Shown piece by piece: positions 16,870 to 27,084 of a stretch of 35,845 bases of DNA; position 1 is the first letter of the stretch; every line of letters starts with the position of its first letter. The stretch is taken from contig CAMVRG010000003.1 of the NCBI GenBank assembly GCA_947169815.1, positions 1 through 35,845 on the forward strand. Direction: 5' to 3'. This stretch comes from an uncultured Clostridia bacterium. GTDB lineage: Bacteria > Bacillota > Clostridia > Oscillospirales > Acutalibacteraceae. Under the pieces are notes generated by a model that did no database searches, was not told where the DNA came from, and saw only the letters and a list, made by a program, of their open reading frames with translations. The position numbers and the translations under genes were made by a program.

Positions 16870-19800
16870 GTGGAAACAAAAAAATCTAAAGTTTTTACTC
16901 GTAAGCTGATTTCATTGGTTCTCGCGGTTGTAATGGCTGTTTCCGGATTCTTCGGAGTTGCTATGTCTGCTCAGGCATATCAAAAAGGCGGCTATAACGA
17001 TTCTAATGTTAAAAGCAATCTTTTAGCATGGGTCGACGCTACCGACGATCAGACTTTCGAGGCTCTTCTTGACTATTTAGATGATTTGCTTATCAATTTG
17101 GACTGGGATTCGATCAATGCAACCATTACAGCGGCCGACATTCCCGGAAAAATTCCCAGTGCTCTTGGAATAGCTTTGGAACTTACTCTTGACATCAACC
17201 ACCTTCCTGCTGTTTATGTTCATGCTAAGTCAAAAGCGGCTGCTAAGTTACTCGGTGTAGATATTGACACGACTATTTCTGGAAGAGTTACCAGCATCGA
17301 CGATGTTATTGATCTTTTATTCCAGGTCAAAACGGCAGTAAGTGATATTACCGCAGAAGCGGGTGGTATTGCAAGCATTGCGAATATCAGTCTTGATACA
17401 TTGTCAAGTATTAACTGGGACGTATTCGGCGGTTATTTCCATAATTCTGTAAGCCAGGGTGCAGCTGGATATAAAGCTAGCAACGGTTCTTACAGAAGTA
17501 ATAACTCTGCTAAATACATAGTTAAAGGTCTGTTAAAGTGGTTACTTAATGACAATTACCATAACGGAAACAATTCGAGCTTGGTTCGTAATCTTCTTTA
17601 TGGTGAACTTATGGTCATTAAAAACACTAAAGACAACAAAGACCTCATTGATATTTACAAGATGTTAGAAGGTACTCTCGGCCTTGAAGACTGGGAAAAA
17701 GACGGTGAGACGAGACTTTATCAGACAGGAAACGGTATCGTTTACAATCTGCTTAAATCTCTTATCGTTAAGAATGTGGGTCTTTATGACGATGGTGTAG
17801 ACCGTTTGAAGACTGATAACAGTTGGGTCTATGACCAGGAAGCATATAAGATTGCCAATTACTATCTTCAGAAACTCAGCTTCGAGATTACATATCCCGA
17901 GAGAGTTGATTTCACCGGCTCAGGTATGAAAGACGCCGAGGGTAACGATATTGAAGGTTACCGCAACGATTCTTCCAAGCGCCGTTATGCAATTGCTAAG
18001 GCTGCAGGCAAGTTCGATGAATCAACAGGTAAAATCGACGCTGCGTTTGCTACGGCAAATAAGTGGGATCCCAACCTTATTTATTCAACTGAGGAAGGTT
18101 ATGAAGGTAACGTACTCGTTGCTAAGTATGGCTCAACTACATTCTCAATTAATGCAAATGATACACTTCATTCTGCATTTATGAGAGCGGTTCCGATTGT
18201 TTGGAAAACAGCTCTTAAGCCTACCGTACAGCTTGTACACGTTAACTATAGCGGTCATGATGAGCACGGTACAAACTTTGATAACGCTTTCTATTATTGG
18301 GTAAGCGATAATATCGGCTGGAACAGAACAGATTGGACTCAGAACTATACTGCTGCTAACATGGCTGCTTTCACAGCTGCTAAGTATCAGGATTACGGTT
18401 TTGATTCAGCTGCTGATTTCGAAGAATACATTGCTTATACTTTAACTTATAACAAAGAAAGAGTTGCTAAGAATAAGTATTACAACTGGAGAGACATCGA
18501 CGCAAGCATTCTCTTTAACGAAGTTCGTTACAGCCCGCTTGCTGATCAGTATTTCCACATTCAGACTGGTCCGCTTAACCTCTACTTTGAGGAAATCGGA
18601 TGTCCGACTGTAATTGATTTCTTTGAGAATTCATTTAATGCTTCCGGAACACTCATCAGCCAGATTGACGACGTACTCGTTGCCGCTATGGCTGACCTCT
18701 TCCCGAACAGTAAGAACAACACAGTTGGTAAGACAGTCGAGACTGACGGTGAATACAGCGTTACTCCGATGACTCTTCCTGCACTTGCAGCTGATTCAAC
18801 AGGAACAGTTGCAGGAACAGTTTCAACTCTTATCAGCGACGCTGCTAAGGTATTACAGTATGCGGCTGACGCTACTGACGCAAACATTCTTAATTCGTTC
18901 TATGCGTTTAACGGCGCTAATACTCAGGTAACGGAAGCTAACCTCGAAGAGGCTATTATTCCGTTTGCAATCTCCGCTCTTAAGCATTGGTCTCTCACAG
19001 AGCCGATTCATGACAGCGACTGGGATAAGGTAAGCGATATTGAGTCAGGCGCAGTTGTTGCACTCAGCGAATATCTCAAGTACGTATATCCCGACAGAGA
19101 TTACTCACAGTACTATGACCTCGAAGAGAGAGACGCTGTCGTTGACGGACAGACAGTTGCTTCTTATAAGTACATCGTAGCTAAGTCAGACGAAAGCCTT
19201 CTTAACGACGTAATCGTACCTATGGCTGGCGACGCACTTCTCTTCGTTGTTACAGCTGCTGGCGTTCCTGTTTACAAGCAGACTCCCGGCGCTACAACCG
19301 TAGTAACTGAAGGCTATAACAACAATACCGGCAACGCTGAGATTCTTGATCCGTACAGCTATACCTTCTTCGGTAAGGGCTCAGGTATCGACAATGTTCT
19401 TTGGCAGACTATTAACGGTGTTGCTTGCTACTTCGCAGTAGATAAGGGCATTGCGGGTCTTGTAAACCTTGAAGGAAGAATTACCAAGTCACAGACCATA
19501 TGGCAGAATCTTGATGTAATTCTTAACAGATTCCTTCCCGCTCTTTCACCGCTCTTTAAGCAGGCTACATCAGCAGGCGACGGAGCTGTAAGCAACAGCG
19601 TAGGAACTATCAGCTCGAAGAAGCTTATCTGGGATCAGCTTGTATGCGGTCTTGCAGACGTTGGCGGACAGACTCTCTTCACTAAGGTATTCACTTATGT
19701 AGGAGATCTCTTCACTTGTGCACCGCTTACTAATTCAAAGATTCTCAACTTCGTTATCTTTGATGTTGTTAAACCTCTTCTTAATATTGTTCTTGGTTCA

Positions 19801-22569
19801 AGATCAACCACACAGAGAGCAATCATTAGTCAGACGGCATCAACTACAAACCCGGTTGACACATTCTTGAAGAGAGCTAACCTTATAGATGTATCTATTG
19901 ATAATCTTATTAAGAATCTCTACGAGGTACTCTTCGGCGGTGGCAATGCTAATGCTGCTTCTGTAAGTACTTACAAAGCGCTTGGATTTGGTCTTAACGC
20001 GCTTCATATTCTTCCTAAACTTGGCGATAACAGAATCGGCGGCGTAACTGCAACTCTTAAAGAGCATGCTTTCACGAGCACGAATATTAACGTTAAGATG
20101 GATATTAGAAACGAGTCTTGGGGCTTTGCAAGCTTCTATAAAAAGGCTGACGGCACTATCGCTCAGCGCGGAAGATATTCAGCTAATATTGTTAGCTATC
20201 AGGTTCTCAATCCTGATGGAACTGTTAACAACAATTTCTCGTTTGCTAAGGACGGAGATCAGTACTTTACTACAGGCGCATTAGCTCCCGAAGGATATAC
20301 AAGAGTTGTATTAAGCGGTACTGCTTCAACGAATACTCTTTATACAGTTGTTGTAAACTATACAATCGCTGCAGTTGACGCAAACGGCGGAAACGTTGTA
20401 AGAAACTATTCAACAAAGGCAGTTGATTTCTTCTATGTTGGTAACATTATTGACGAAGCTTGGACCGAAGCTTTCAGCGGAAATCATGTAAGCTCTACTG
20501 CTCCGGAAACGCTTGTTACTGCTTCAAATAATGCTACAACAGGTATTAATTATACAAGTGCAAACTATATTGGACTTGGAACTAATGCCGGTGGAGCTGC
20601 TTATGCTTATTATGTTAAGAACGGCGGTTCTGCAACAACAGTTGCTAACTCTTATGCAACAGTAGCGGCTAATACGCCTAACTATTATACTAAGGCTGGC
20701 GTTCCTTCAACTAATGCCAATGCATCAGCAGCATGGATTGCTGTTGATAAGAACGGTAATACCGTATACGGCGAAGATGACGTTGAACCTGCTGAGACAA
20801 CTATTGCAGAGGATCCAAACGTAATCGGATATCGTAAAGTAACAGACGAAGAAAACAACGAAAAAATTGTTGCTATCGCTGTTGACAGAACTACAATTGG
20901 CGATTATATCCCCGGTACTCCGCTTGCTGGCGTATATCTTAATACTGAGAGCTATTCAGTTGACGCATATCAGGCAGGTAACGCGGATGAAGGTGTTGAC
21001 GAGAAGTTTGGTGAAGCTCACGTAAGAATTATCTCTGGTGACAGCGAATCGGGACTTTCAACTGACTATGCTCCGATGGTTGTTAGAAATAATAAGAATT
21101 ATACATTCACCACTATTATTTCAACCGGCGATATTGATGGTCCTTATGGTTCGTTAAAGGGTCATTCAAAGGGTCTTGCTTCTCATTATCTCACTTCGAA
21201 TATTGCAAGAACTATATCAGCATATAATAATCTTAAGACTCCTCTTGCTACAGCTCTTAATCTTACTATTGCAAGCGGTATTAACGCATCTAACATCGCA
21301 ACTTGTCTCGATGTTGCTGATAACGATGAAAATCTTATTGACCTTGCTATTGCCAATCCGTCCGCAGAGGTTCAGAGTATAGTTAGTGATGTAATTGAAG
21401 CTCGCAGAGGCTGTAACAATATCAACTACAACTCACCCGCTCTCTATGAGAAGGGCGTTGATATGGCTAAGGAAGCTGAAGCACTTCTTGTTGCTGAGGC
21501 ACAGCAGGAAGAGAAGACGGCTGATGACGGTTCAACTTACATGGCTGATAAGGTTGATGAGGATGGCTATGTAGTATATAATTACTATTCATATTCACCT
21601 TCCGTTCTGCTTCTTGAGGCTGTAAGATCTTATAATACGCTTTACAAGCCTCAGGCTCAGATTGTTGCGTTCAACGCTTCTGCTTCAGGTAAGCTCGTAA
21701 CTGACGAGGTTGCTCACGCAACTTCTAAGTGCGACGACTATGACGAGGTAATCGCAGCTACTGCTAACGATTACAGCGACTTTACTGCTACTGTAGATTC
21801 AAGCGTAGAGCCTTACGAGTTCCCGTACTCATCCAAGGAAGGCCACGAGTATGACCTTATGGATACTTATAACGTAACTGTTGCAGCAGGCACAGAGCTC
21901 AAGTTCGGTGCTATCGGCACAGGCAACAAACTCGTTAACGAGGGTCCTGTAGTTTACTCGGCAGAATCCTGGAAGGTATACGTTGACGCACTCGGCGAAT
22001 GTATTGCAGCTATCAACAGCGGCGCTACAATCTCTGATTGCTATGACGCAAGATGCCACCTTGTAATGGCTGAAAACAACCTCGAAGAGGGCGAAACCGA
22101 AGGCATTACAATCAGCGGTACAGTTTACATGGCTCAGGATGCTAACGGCACAACCGGTACATTCGGTGCTCGCGGACTTAACTTCAAGGTTGACGGCGAC
22201 TACGTACTTGACGCTGAAGGACAGCCTGCTGTAACCTCATCTGAGGCAGGTCACTACGGCGAATTCGAAATCGTAGTTCCCGAGAGAACGACTGAAATCG
22301 TTATCACAAGTGATACTACGGTTGACAGAACTGTAACTCTCAGCGGTACAGCTGACGTAAGCGGCGCTAACATTAAGGTTGTAACTCTTGATAACAACAA
22401 GGACGGTAAGGTTAACAACGTTGACTTCGGTGTATTCAAGAAGAAACTCAATGGTACAGATATTAAGTATGACCTTAATAACGACGATAAGGTTAACAAC
22501 GTTGACTTTGGTGCATTCAAGAAGATTCTGAACAAGAATATCAGCTATTCTGCTCAGTCTCTTGACTAA
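16870..22569 (+). CDS. Giant (about 1900 aa) secreted protein with C-terminal X-like module and type I dockerin
   Basis: Probable GTG start at 16870 behind GGAGG (alternative ATG 16852; ORF-track start 16759 unlikely); signal peptide KLISLVLAVVMAVSGFFGVAMSAQA; C-terminal LDNNKDGKVNNVDFGVFKKKLNG...YDLNNDDKVNNVDFGAFKKILNK. Confidence 0.9.
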   Translation: METKKSKVFTRKLISLVLAVVMAVSGFFGVAMSAQAYQKGGYNDSNVKSNLLAWVDATDDQTFEALLDYLDDLLINLDWDSINATITAADIPGKIPSALGIALELTLDINHLPAVYVHAKSKAAAKLLGVDIDTTISGRVTSIDDVIDLLFQVKTAVSDITAEAGGIASIANISLDTLSSINWDVFGGYFHNSVSQGAAGYKASNGSYRSNNSAKYIVKGLLKWLLNDNYHNGNNSSLVRNLLYGELMVIKNTKDNKDLIDIYKMLEGTLGLEDWEKDGETRLYQTGNGIVYNLLKSLIVKNVGLYDDGVDRLKTDNSWVYDQEAYKIANYYLQKLSFEITYPERVDFTGSGMKDAEGNDIEGYRNDSSKRRYAIAKAAGKFDESTGKIDAAFATANKWDPNLIYSTEEGYEGNVLVAKYGSTTFSINANDTLHSAFMRAVPIVWKTALKPTVQLVHVNYSGHDEHGTNFDNAFYYWVSDNIGWNRTDWTQNYTAANMAAFTAAKYQDYGFDSAADFEEYIAYTLTYNKERVAKNKYYNWRDIDASILFNEVRYSPLADQYFHIQTGPLNLYFEEIGCPTVIDFFENSFNASGTLISQIDDVLVAAMADLFPNSKNNTVGKTVETDGEYSVTPMTLPALAADSTGTVAGTVSTLISDAAKVLQYAADATDANILNSFYAFNGANTQVTEANLEEAIIPFAISALKHWSLTEPIHDSDWDKVSDIESGAVVALSEYLKYVYPDRDYSQYYDLEERDAVVDGQTVASYKYIVAKSDESLLNDVIVPMAGDALLFVVTAAGVPVYKQTPGATTVVTEGYNNNTGNAEILDPYSYTFFGKGSGIDNVLWQTINGVACYFAVDKGIAGLVNLEGRITKSQTIWQNLDVILNRFLPALSPLFKQATSAGDGAVSNSVGTISSKKLIWDQLVCGLADVGGQTLFTKVFTYVGDLFTCAPLTNSKILNFVIFDVVKPLLNIVLGSRSTTQRAIISQTASTTNPVDTFLKRANLIDVSIDNLIKNLYEVLFGGGNANAASVSTYKALGFGLNALHILPKLGDNRIGGVTATLKEHAFTSTNINVKMDIRNESWGFASFYKKADGTIAQRGRYSANIVSYQVLNPDGTVNNNFSFAKDGDQYFTTGALAPEGYTRVVLSGTASTNTLYTVVVNYTIAAVDANGGNVVRNYSTKAVDFFYVGNIIDEAWTEAFSGNHVSSTAPETLVTASNNATTGINYTSANYIGLGTNAGGAAYAYYVKNGGSATTVANSYATVAANTPNYYTKAGVPSTNANASAAWIAVDKNGNTVYGEDDVEPAETTIAEDPNVIGYRKVTDEENNEKIVAIAVDRTTIGDYIPGTPLAGVYLNTESYSVDAYQAGNADEGVDEKFGEAHVRIISGDSESGLSTDYAPMVVRNNKNYTFTTIISTGDIDGPYGSLKGHSKGLASHYLTSNIARTISAYNNLKTPLATALNLTIASGINASNIATCLDVADNDENLIDLAIANPSAEVQSIVSDVIEARRGCNNINYNSPALYEKGVDMAKEAEALLVAEAQQEEKTADDGSTYMADKVDEDGYVVYNYYSYSPSVLLLEAVRSYNTLYKPQAQIVAFNASASGKLVTDEVAHATSKCDDYDEVIAATANDYSDFTATVDSSVEPYEFPYSSKEGHEYDLMDTYNVTVAAGTELKFGAIGTGNKLVNEGPVVYSAESWKVYVDALGECIAAINSGATISDCYDARCHLVMAENNLEEGETEGITISGTVYMAQDANGTTGTFGARGLNFKVDGDYVLDAEGQPAVTSSEAGHYGEFEIVVPERTTEIVITSDTTVDRTVTLSGTADVSGANIKVVTLDNNKDGKVNNVDFGVFKKKLNGTDIKYDLNNDDKVNNVDFGAFKKILNKNISYSAQSLD
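22387..22542 (+). other. Type I dockerin domain (two Ca-binding F-hand-like repeats)
   Basis: DNNKDGKVNNVD...FKKKL and DLNNDDKVNNVD...FKKIL. Confidence 0.9.
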
Positions 22570-22630
22570 TTGTCACACTATATAATGTTTTAATAATTAT
22601 TTATTAAATCGTTAGAGCTTCCGTAAGTCC

Positions 22631-22650
22631 CCCCTCTTCGGAGGGGGGCA
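22631..22650. other. GC-rich UUCG-loop hairpin without U-tract
   Basis: CCCCCCTC-TTCG-GAGGGGGG between two same-strand genes. Confidence 0.8.
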
Positions 22651-22780
22651 GGGAAAAGTTTAATGCGTGTTCCTGATATGAAGGTTCTTTCACCATGGTG
22701 GTATGAGGAACGTGCATTGAAGAGCTATCACGTATTGTTGTTTTTACAACAGAGAGCAGGAATTTTTGGAGGTGATAAAA

Positions 22781-23866
22781 TTGAATACCGTAAGAAAATT
22801 CTTTGCCGCCCTGATGCTTCTTAGCTTTACAGTTTTCTGCGCTCCGCTTTGTGCCTCGGCACAGACGGGAACGCTCGGTACGGAAACTCCGTATTTATTC
22901 TGTTCGTTTTATGACCAAAGCGGCGATGCAGTCGACGGCAACGCCCTGACCTCGGGAGAATATAGAGTCGACGTAGTTCTCTCAGGGATGGAAAATGCTG
23001 CGGTAATGCAGTTTGAGGCAACAGCCAACTTGAGTTCGGGCGTCTTGACTGACCTGAGCGTCCTCTCAACATATGCCGATACTGACAACAGCTTTGAAGA
23101 AGCTGCCGCAGAGTATATTGACGACGGACAGATAGCCGTAATTTTAGTATCCGAAAATGAGGATACCTCCCCGATAGATTCGTCGGGTACGGTTTTAGCG
23201 TCCTTCAGCGCAACGGTAAATTGTAACGGAACAATCGACTTTAACGATTATTTCAACTTTGTAACCGACTCCGACCTTACCTTCTTTGAGGCGGATTTCG
23301 GAGACGGCGATGATTGTTACGCCCTCACTCAGGGCGAGGGAATAGCGTATACCGTTTATCCAATGACGGCGGACGTGACTCCCGTATTTAACAATGACAT
23401 AATTATCAGCGGTACTGTTCTTATTTCGCAGAACGAAAACGGAAATACGGGTACCTTCGGCGCTCGCGGAATTAACTTTAAGGTGGGCGGCGAGTACGTT
23501 AAGGATTCCGGCGGAAACAACGCGGTTACCTCGTCCGCCGCGGGACACTACGGAGAGTTTGAAATCACGGTTCCTGCGGGAACTACCGAAATCACTCTCA
23601 CCGGTGCTTCGACGATAGACAGAACGGTTACGCTCAGCGGTAACACTGATATAAGCGGAGTTTCAATTCCGATTATTTACTGCGATTATAACGACGACAG
23701 TAAAGTTAACAATATTGATTTTGGTGCATTTAACAAAAAGTTAAACGGAACTGATGTTTTATACGACTATAACAATGACAATAAAGTCAATAACATTGAT
23801 TTCGGAGCATTCAAGAAAATTCTTAACAAAACTGTAAATTATCCCGAATTATCGCTTGATAATTAA
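22781..23866 (+). CDS. Secreted protein: cohesin-like N-terminal domain, X-like module, type I dockerin
   Basis: GGAGG at 22768-22772 precedes TTG 22781; signal peptide KFFAALMLLSFTVFCAPLCASA; GEYRVDVVLSGMENAAVMQFEATANLSSG...; C-terminal CDYNDDSKVNNIDFGAFNKKLNG...YDYNNDNKVNNIDFGAFKKILNK. Confidence 0.88.
   Translation: MNTVRKFFAALMLLSFTVFCAPLCASAQTGTLGTETPYLFCSFYDQSGDAVDGNALTSGEYRVDVVLSGMENAAVMQFEATANLSSGVLTDLSVLSTYADTDNSFEEAAAEYIDDGQIAVILVSENEDTSPIDSSGTVLASFSATVNCNGTIDFNDYFNFVTDSDLTFFEADFGDGDDCYALTQGEGIAYTVYPMTADVTPVFNNDIIISGTVLISQNENGNTGTFGARGINFKVGGEYVKDSGGNNAVTSSAAGHYGEFEITVPAGTTEITLTGASTIDRTVTLSGNTDISGVSIPIIYCDYNDDSKVNNIDFGAFNKKLNGTDVLYDYNNDNKVNNIDFGAFKKILNKTVNYPELSLDN
23678..23830 (+). 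other. Type I dockerin domain
   Basis: Two F-hand-like calcium loops as above. Confidence 0.88.
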
Positions 23867-23906
23867 TTATTGATTTAAGAATCAATACAATTTGGAGGAA
23901 AAATTA

Positions 23907-26900
23907 ATGAAAAAATCTTTTAAAAGAGTAATCGCTTCCTTCCTTGCTGTATTAATGGTAATGTTTGCTATGCCTTTCACAGCTATGGCATACGGCGCTG
24001 ATGAAACTCCGAACTTCGGTTTAGTTTTCAACGCATTTACCTTTAATAACCAGTACTTCAACTATACTCAGAAAGCTACTGCAGTCACAAACCGTGGCGT
24101 TAAGGATATGCCTCTTGAGTATGTTGAAACTTCAAACGGCGGACAGATGTGGGCAAGGAAGTCAATTGCTGATACAGCAGGCTTTACTGCCGCTGGCGGT
24201 GCAAGCGGAAATAATATCAGATATAAGAAGACCGGCGACTATCAGCTTCAGAACGGCGACTACTTTACACTTTCAATAACTGTTGAAAATATTGCAACAG
24301 TATTTGCTTGGGGTGTAAACCTTGAGTATACAGGTATTACTCCTGCAACGATTTATAAGTGGTCTTATGAAGATCCTGATTCTGGTGAAACGGCTACAAG
24401 CCTTACGCTTATTTCTAAGGACGATAACTCCGCCCTTCAGACTACTGTTGAAGATTTAGGTCTGGATTATGATAACGATGTAGTCTATGAAGAATTTGCT
24501 CCTGAGGGACTTCCGATTACCCAGATTTCTTCAGGTTCAACTTACTTCAAGAATCAGAGAGACTTCGACGTTGGCGGTTCAACCTATGAATCTTGGGGTA
24601 TCGCAGCCGGCGGTGCGTCAAACGGCGATTACACCGACCTTTCTTCTTGTCCTACACAGGGCTCAGGCGTTAACACCTATAAGAACCCCGAGACAGGTGC
24701 TCCGAGCTATAACTTTGACTACAGAGTACCTATGGTTACTTACCTCTTCAAGGTAACTGATAAGGATAATATCACCTTCGGTCTTCATGAAGATGAAGCT
24801 TACTATACTTCAGACTTCGACCACATTGCAAAGGATGATATTTACAACTACAATAAGTATGATACCGACGGAGTTACCGAGCTTGCAAAGGGCGCAACCG
24901 TAAACTTTATGGGAAGCAACGTATACAACACTTCTCCGGTTGTTACTTATCCGACAGTAACTATCACTACTCCGGCAGGATATCAGGACCTCAGCTACAC
25001 AGCTGACGCTTCTACAACTACTTACGCTGTACCGAACCTTGCTGATTACACCAAGGCTGCTGATGATGATTATCATTACACGGCACAGTGGAAGGACAAC
25101 AACGTTCCTTCAGGTACATTCGGTTCTGCTGACGAGACCTTCGAGATTGAGTTTGCTCAGGCTGCTCATACATTCGACGAAGGTGTTGTTGACCCCGCAC
25201 CGACATGTACAACTCCCGGTACTAAGACTTATACCTGTACCGTTTGCCAAAAGACCGCTACCGAGTCTGTAACAGATACAAACGCTCATTCATGGGGCGC
25301 TTGGGCTGCTGACGATTCAACTTGGGCTACAACTACTGACCAGACAGTAGAGGCTAACAACAGCGCTACTGTTACATTCAAGAGAGTTTGCGCTAACTCT
25401 GCTTCTCACACCGAGTCTCAGAACGTAAACGCTACTGTATCTTCATTCACAGCTGCTCAGGAAGGTGTTGCAGGTTCTGTAACCTTCTCGGCAACTTATG
25501 AAGGCGTAACAGCTACTAAGACTGTTGAGCTTGAAGCTCTTGCTCATACTCATAACTACACAACACGTCAGGAAATCCCCAATACTCGTGTTGCTTCAAC
25601 ATGTAAGACAGCAGGTTCATATCAGACAGCTCTCTACTGCGCATGCGGAGAGTATGATGCAAATTCTGTTGAGACTGAAACCCTTCCTCTCGACGCTAAC
25701 AACCACGAGAACCTTCAGAACATGGCTGCTATCGCCGCTACTTGCGAAACTGCAGGAAGAACTGCAGGTAAGTACTGCGACGCTTGCGATACATGGACCG
25801 AAGGCGGCGAAACAATTCCTGCTAAGAACCATGACTTCTCAGGCGCTATTGATATCACCTGGGCTCAGACAGCTGAATCAGGCGAGAATAAGTGGACTGC
25901 ATCAGGTGTTCAGCACTGCGTAAACGATGCATCTCACACTCAGGAAATCGCTGTTGATACAGTTTACAGCCATAAGGACGCTTCTAATAAGGAAGCTGGC
26001 TACGATAAGTGGGAAGCTAAGGTAAACGGTGAAGTTCAGGATACTAAGACTGAAACAATCGCTGCTGCAGGCGTTAACATCACAGTTGCTGCTACTGACC
26101 TTGGTTCAGTAGAGGGCTCAATCGAGACCAACGGCTCTGAGGTAACTAGGGCATTTGCATATGGCGACAAGTACACAGTAACAGCTGTTCGTCCCGCTGG
26201 CACAACATTCCTTGGCTGGCAGATTAACGGCAAGCTCGTATCAACAACTGAGACTTACTCAAGCGTAGCATACACAGACCTTACTCTCGTTCCTGTATTC
26301 CAGGAGACTGCAGACGATAACATCAACGTATTCTTCTATGATAAGTATGGTAACACCATCAAGGCATTCAAGGATGTAACAGTTGCTGAGTATCAGGCTG
26401 CAGTTGCTGAGGGAGTTCCCGCAGGCCCGACATATCCCGGATACACATTCGCAGGATATGACAAGTCTGACGAAGATATTAAGGCTAACGACAAGTCCGC
26501 AACATTCACAGCACAGTACGAAAAGGCTGACACAACCTATACTGTAAACGCTCCCGGCGCTACTATCACAGCAACAGAGGGTACAGTAGACGGTGAAACC
26601 GCTACCGTTCCTTATGACGCTCAGGTAACAGTTAAGGCAGCAGGCGCAGCAGGTTGGGCAATCGACGGCGTAACAGTTGCTTACGGCGAAGAGTACACCT
26701 TCTACGTAGGTGCTGATGTAACAGTTACACCTGTAGCTGATGCAGAGGTTGCTCCTATCGTTAACATCATCAACGTAACAAACAATGCTCCGAACTACAC
26801 AGTTCTTGCAACACGTGCAGCAGGCAACGCAACAATTAAGCAGCGTGGCTGGATGTACGGCAGAAGCGCTTCTAACGCTGACCTTGCTGACCTTGAGGCA

Positions 26901-27068
26901 GCTAAGGCCGCAAGCGGCGTAAGAGTTAAGATTGCTGACGCAAGTGCGTCTGACCAGTTCGCTCTTACCTTCAAGGCTTCAGCAGCAGGTACAATCAGAG
27001 TTCGTGCATTCATCGTTGATGCAAGCGGTAACGTATACTACTCAGCTATTGAGGACGTAGCCGTTTAA
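23907..27068 (+). CDS. Large secreted multi-repeat protein (CxxC repeats, InlB/Flg_new-like repeat)
   Basis: GGAGG RBS, ATG 23907, signal peptide KRVIASFLAVLMVMFAMPFTAMA; TCTTPGTKTYTCTVCQ, TCKTAGSYQTALYCACGEYD, TCETAGRTAGKYCDACDTW; NVFFYDKYGNTIKAFKDVTV...GYTFAGYDK. Confidence 0.88.
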   Translation: MKKSFKRVIASFLAVLMVMFAMPFTAMAYGADETPNFGLVFNAFTFNNQYFNYTQKATAVTNRGVKDMPLEYVETSNGGQMWARKSIADTAGFTAAGGASGNNIRYKKTGDYQLQNGDYFTLSITVENIATVFAWGVNLEYTGITPATIYKWSYEDPDSGETATSLTLISKDDNSALQTTVEDLGLDYDNDVVYEEFAPEGLPITQISSGSTYFKNQRDFDVGGSTYESWGIAAGGASNGDYTDLSSCPTQGSGVNTYKNPETGAPSYNFDYRVPMVTYLFKVTDKDNITFGLHEDEAYYTSDFDHIAKDDIYNYNKYDTDGVTELAKGATVNFMGSNVYNTSPVVTYPTVTITTPAGYQDLSYTADASTTTYAVPNLADYTKAADDDYHYTAQWKDNNVPSGTFGSADETFEIEFAQAAHTFDEGVVDPAPTCTTPGTKTYTCTVCQKTATESVTDTNAHSWGAWAADDSTWATTTDQTVEANNSATVTFKRVCANSASHTESQNVNATVSSFTAAQEGVAGSVTFSATYEGVTATKTVELEALAHTHNYTTRQEIPNTRVASTCKTAGSYQTALYCACGEYDANSVETETLPLDANNHENLQNMAAIAATCETAGRTAGKYCDACDTWTEGGETIPAKNHDFSGAIDITWAQTAESGENKWTASGVQHCVNDASHTQEIAVDTVYSHKDASNKEAGYDKWEAKVNGEVQDTKTETIAAAGVNITVAATDLGSVEGSIETNGSEVTRAFAYGDKYTVTAVRPAGTTFLGWQINGKLVSTTETYSSVAYTDLTLVPVFQETADDNINVFFYDKYGNTIKAFKDVTVAEYQAAVAEGVPAGPTYPGYTFAGYDKSDEDIKANDKSATFTAQYEKADTTYTVNAPGATITATEGTVDGETATVPYDAQVTVKAAGAAGWAIDGVTVAYGEEYTFYVGADVTVTPVADAEVAPIVNIINVTNNAPNYTVLATRAAGNATIKQRGWMYGRSASNADLADLEAAKAASGVRVKIADASASDQFALTFKASAAGTIRVRAFIVDASGNVYYSAIEDVAV

Positions 27069-27084
27069 TCTAACATAATTTAAT

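Noticed and set aside
23907-27068. Sortase (LPXTG) or dockerin anchoring of the 1058-aa protein
   Set aside because: C-terminus ends ...NVYYSAIEDVAV with no sorting signal or dockerin repeats.
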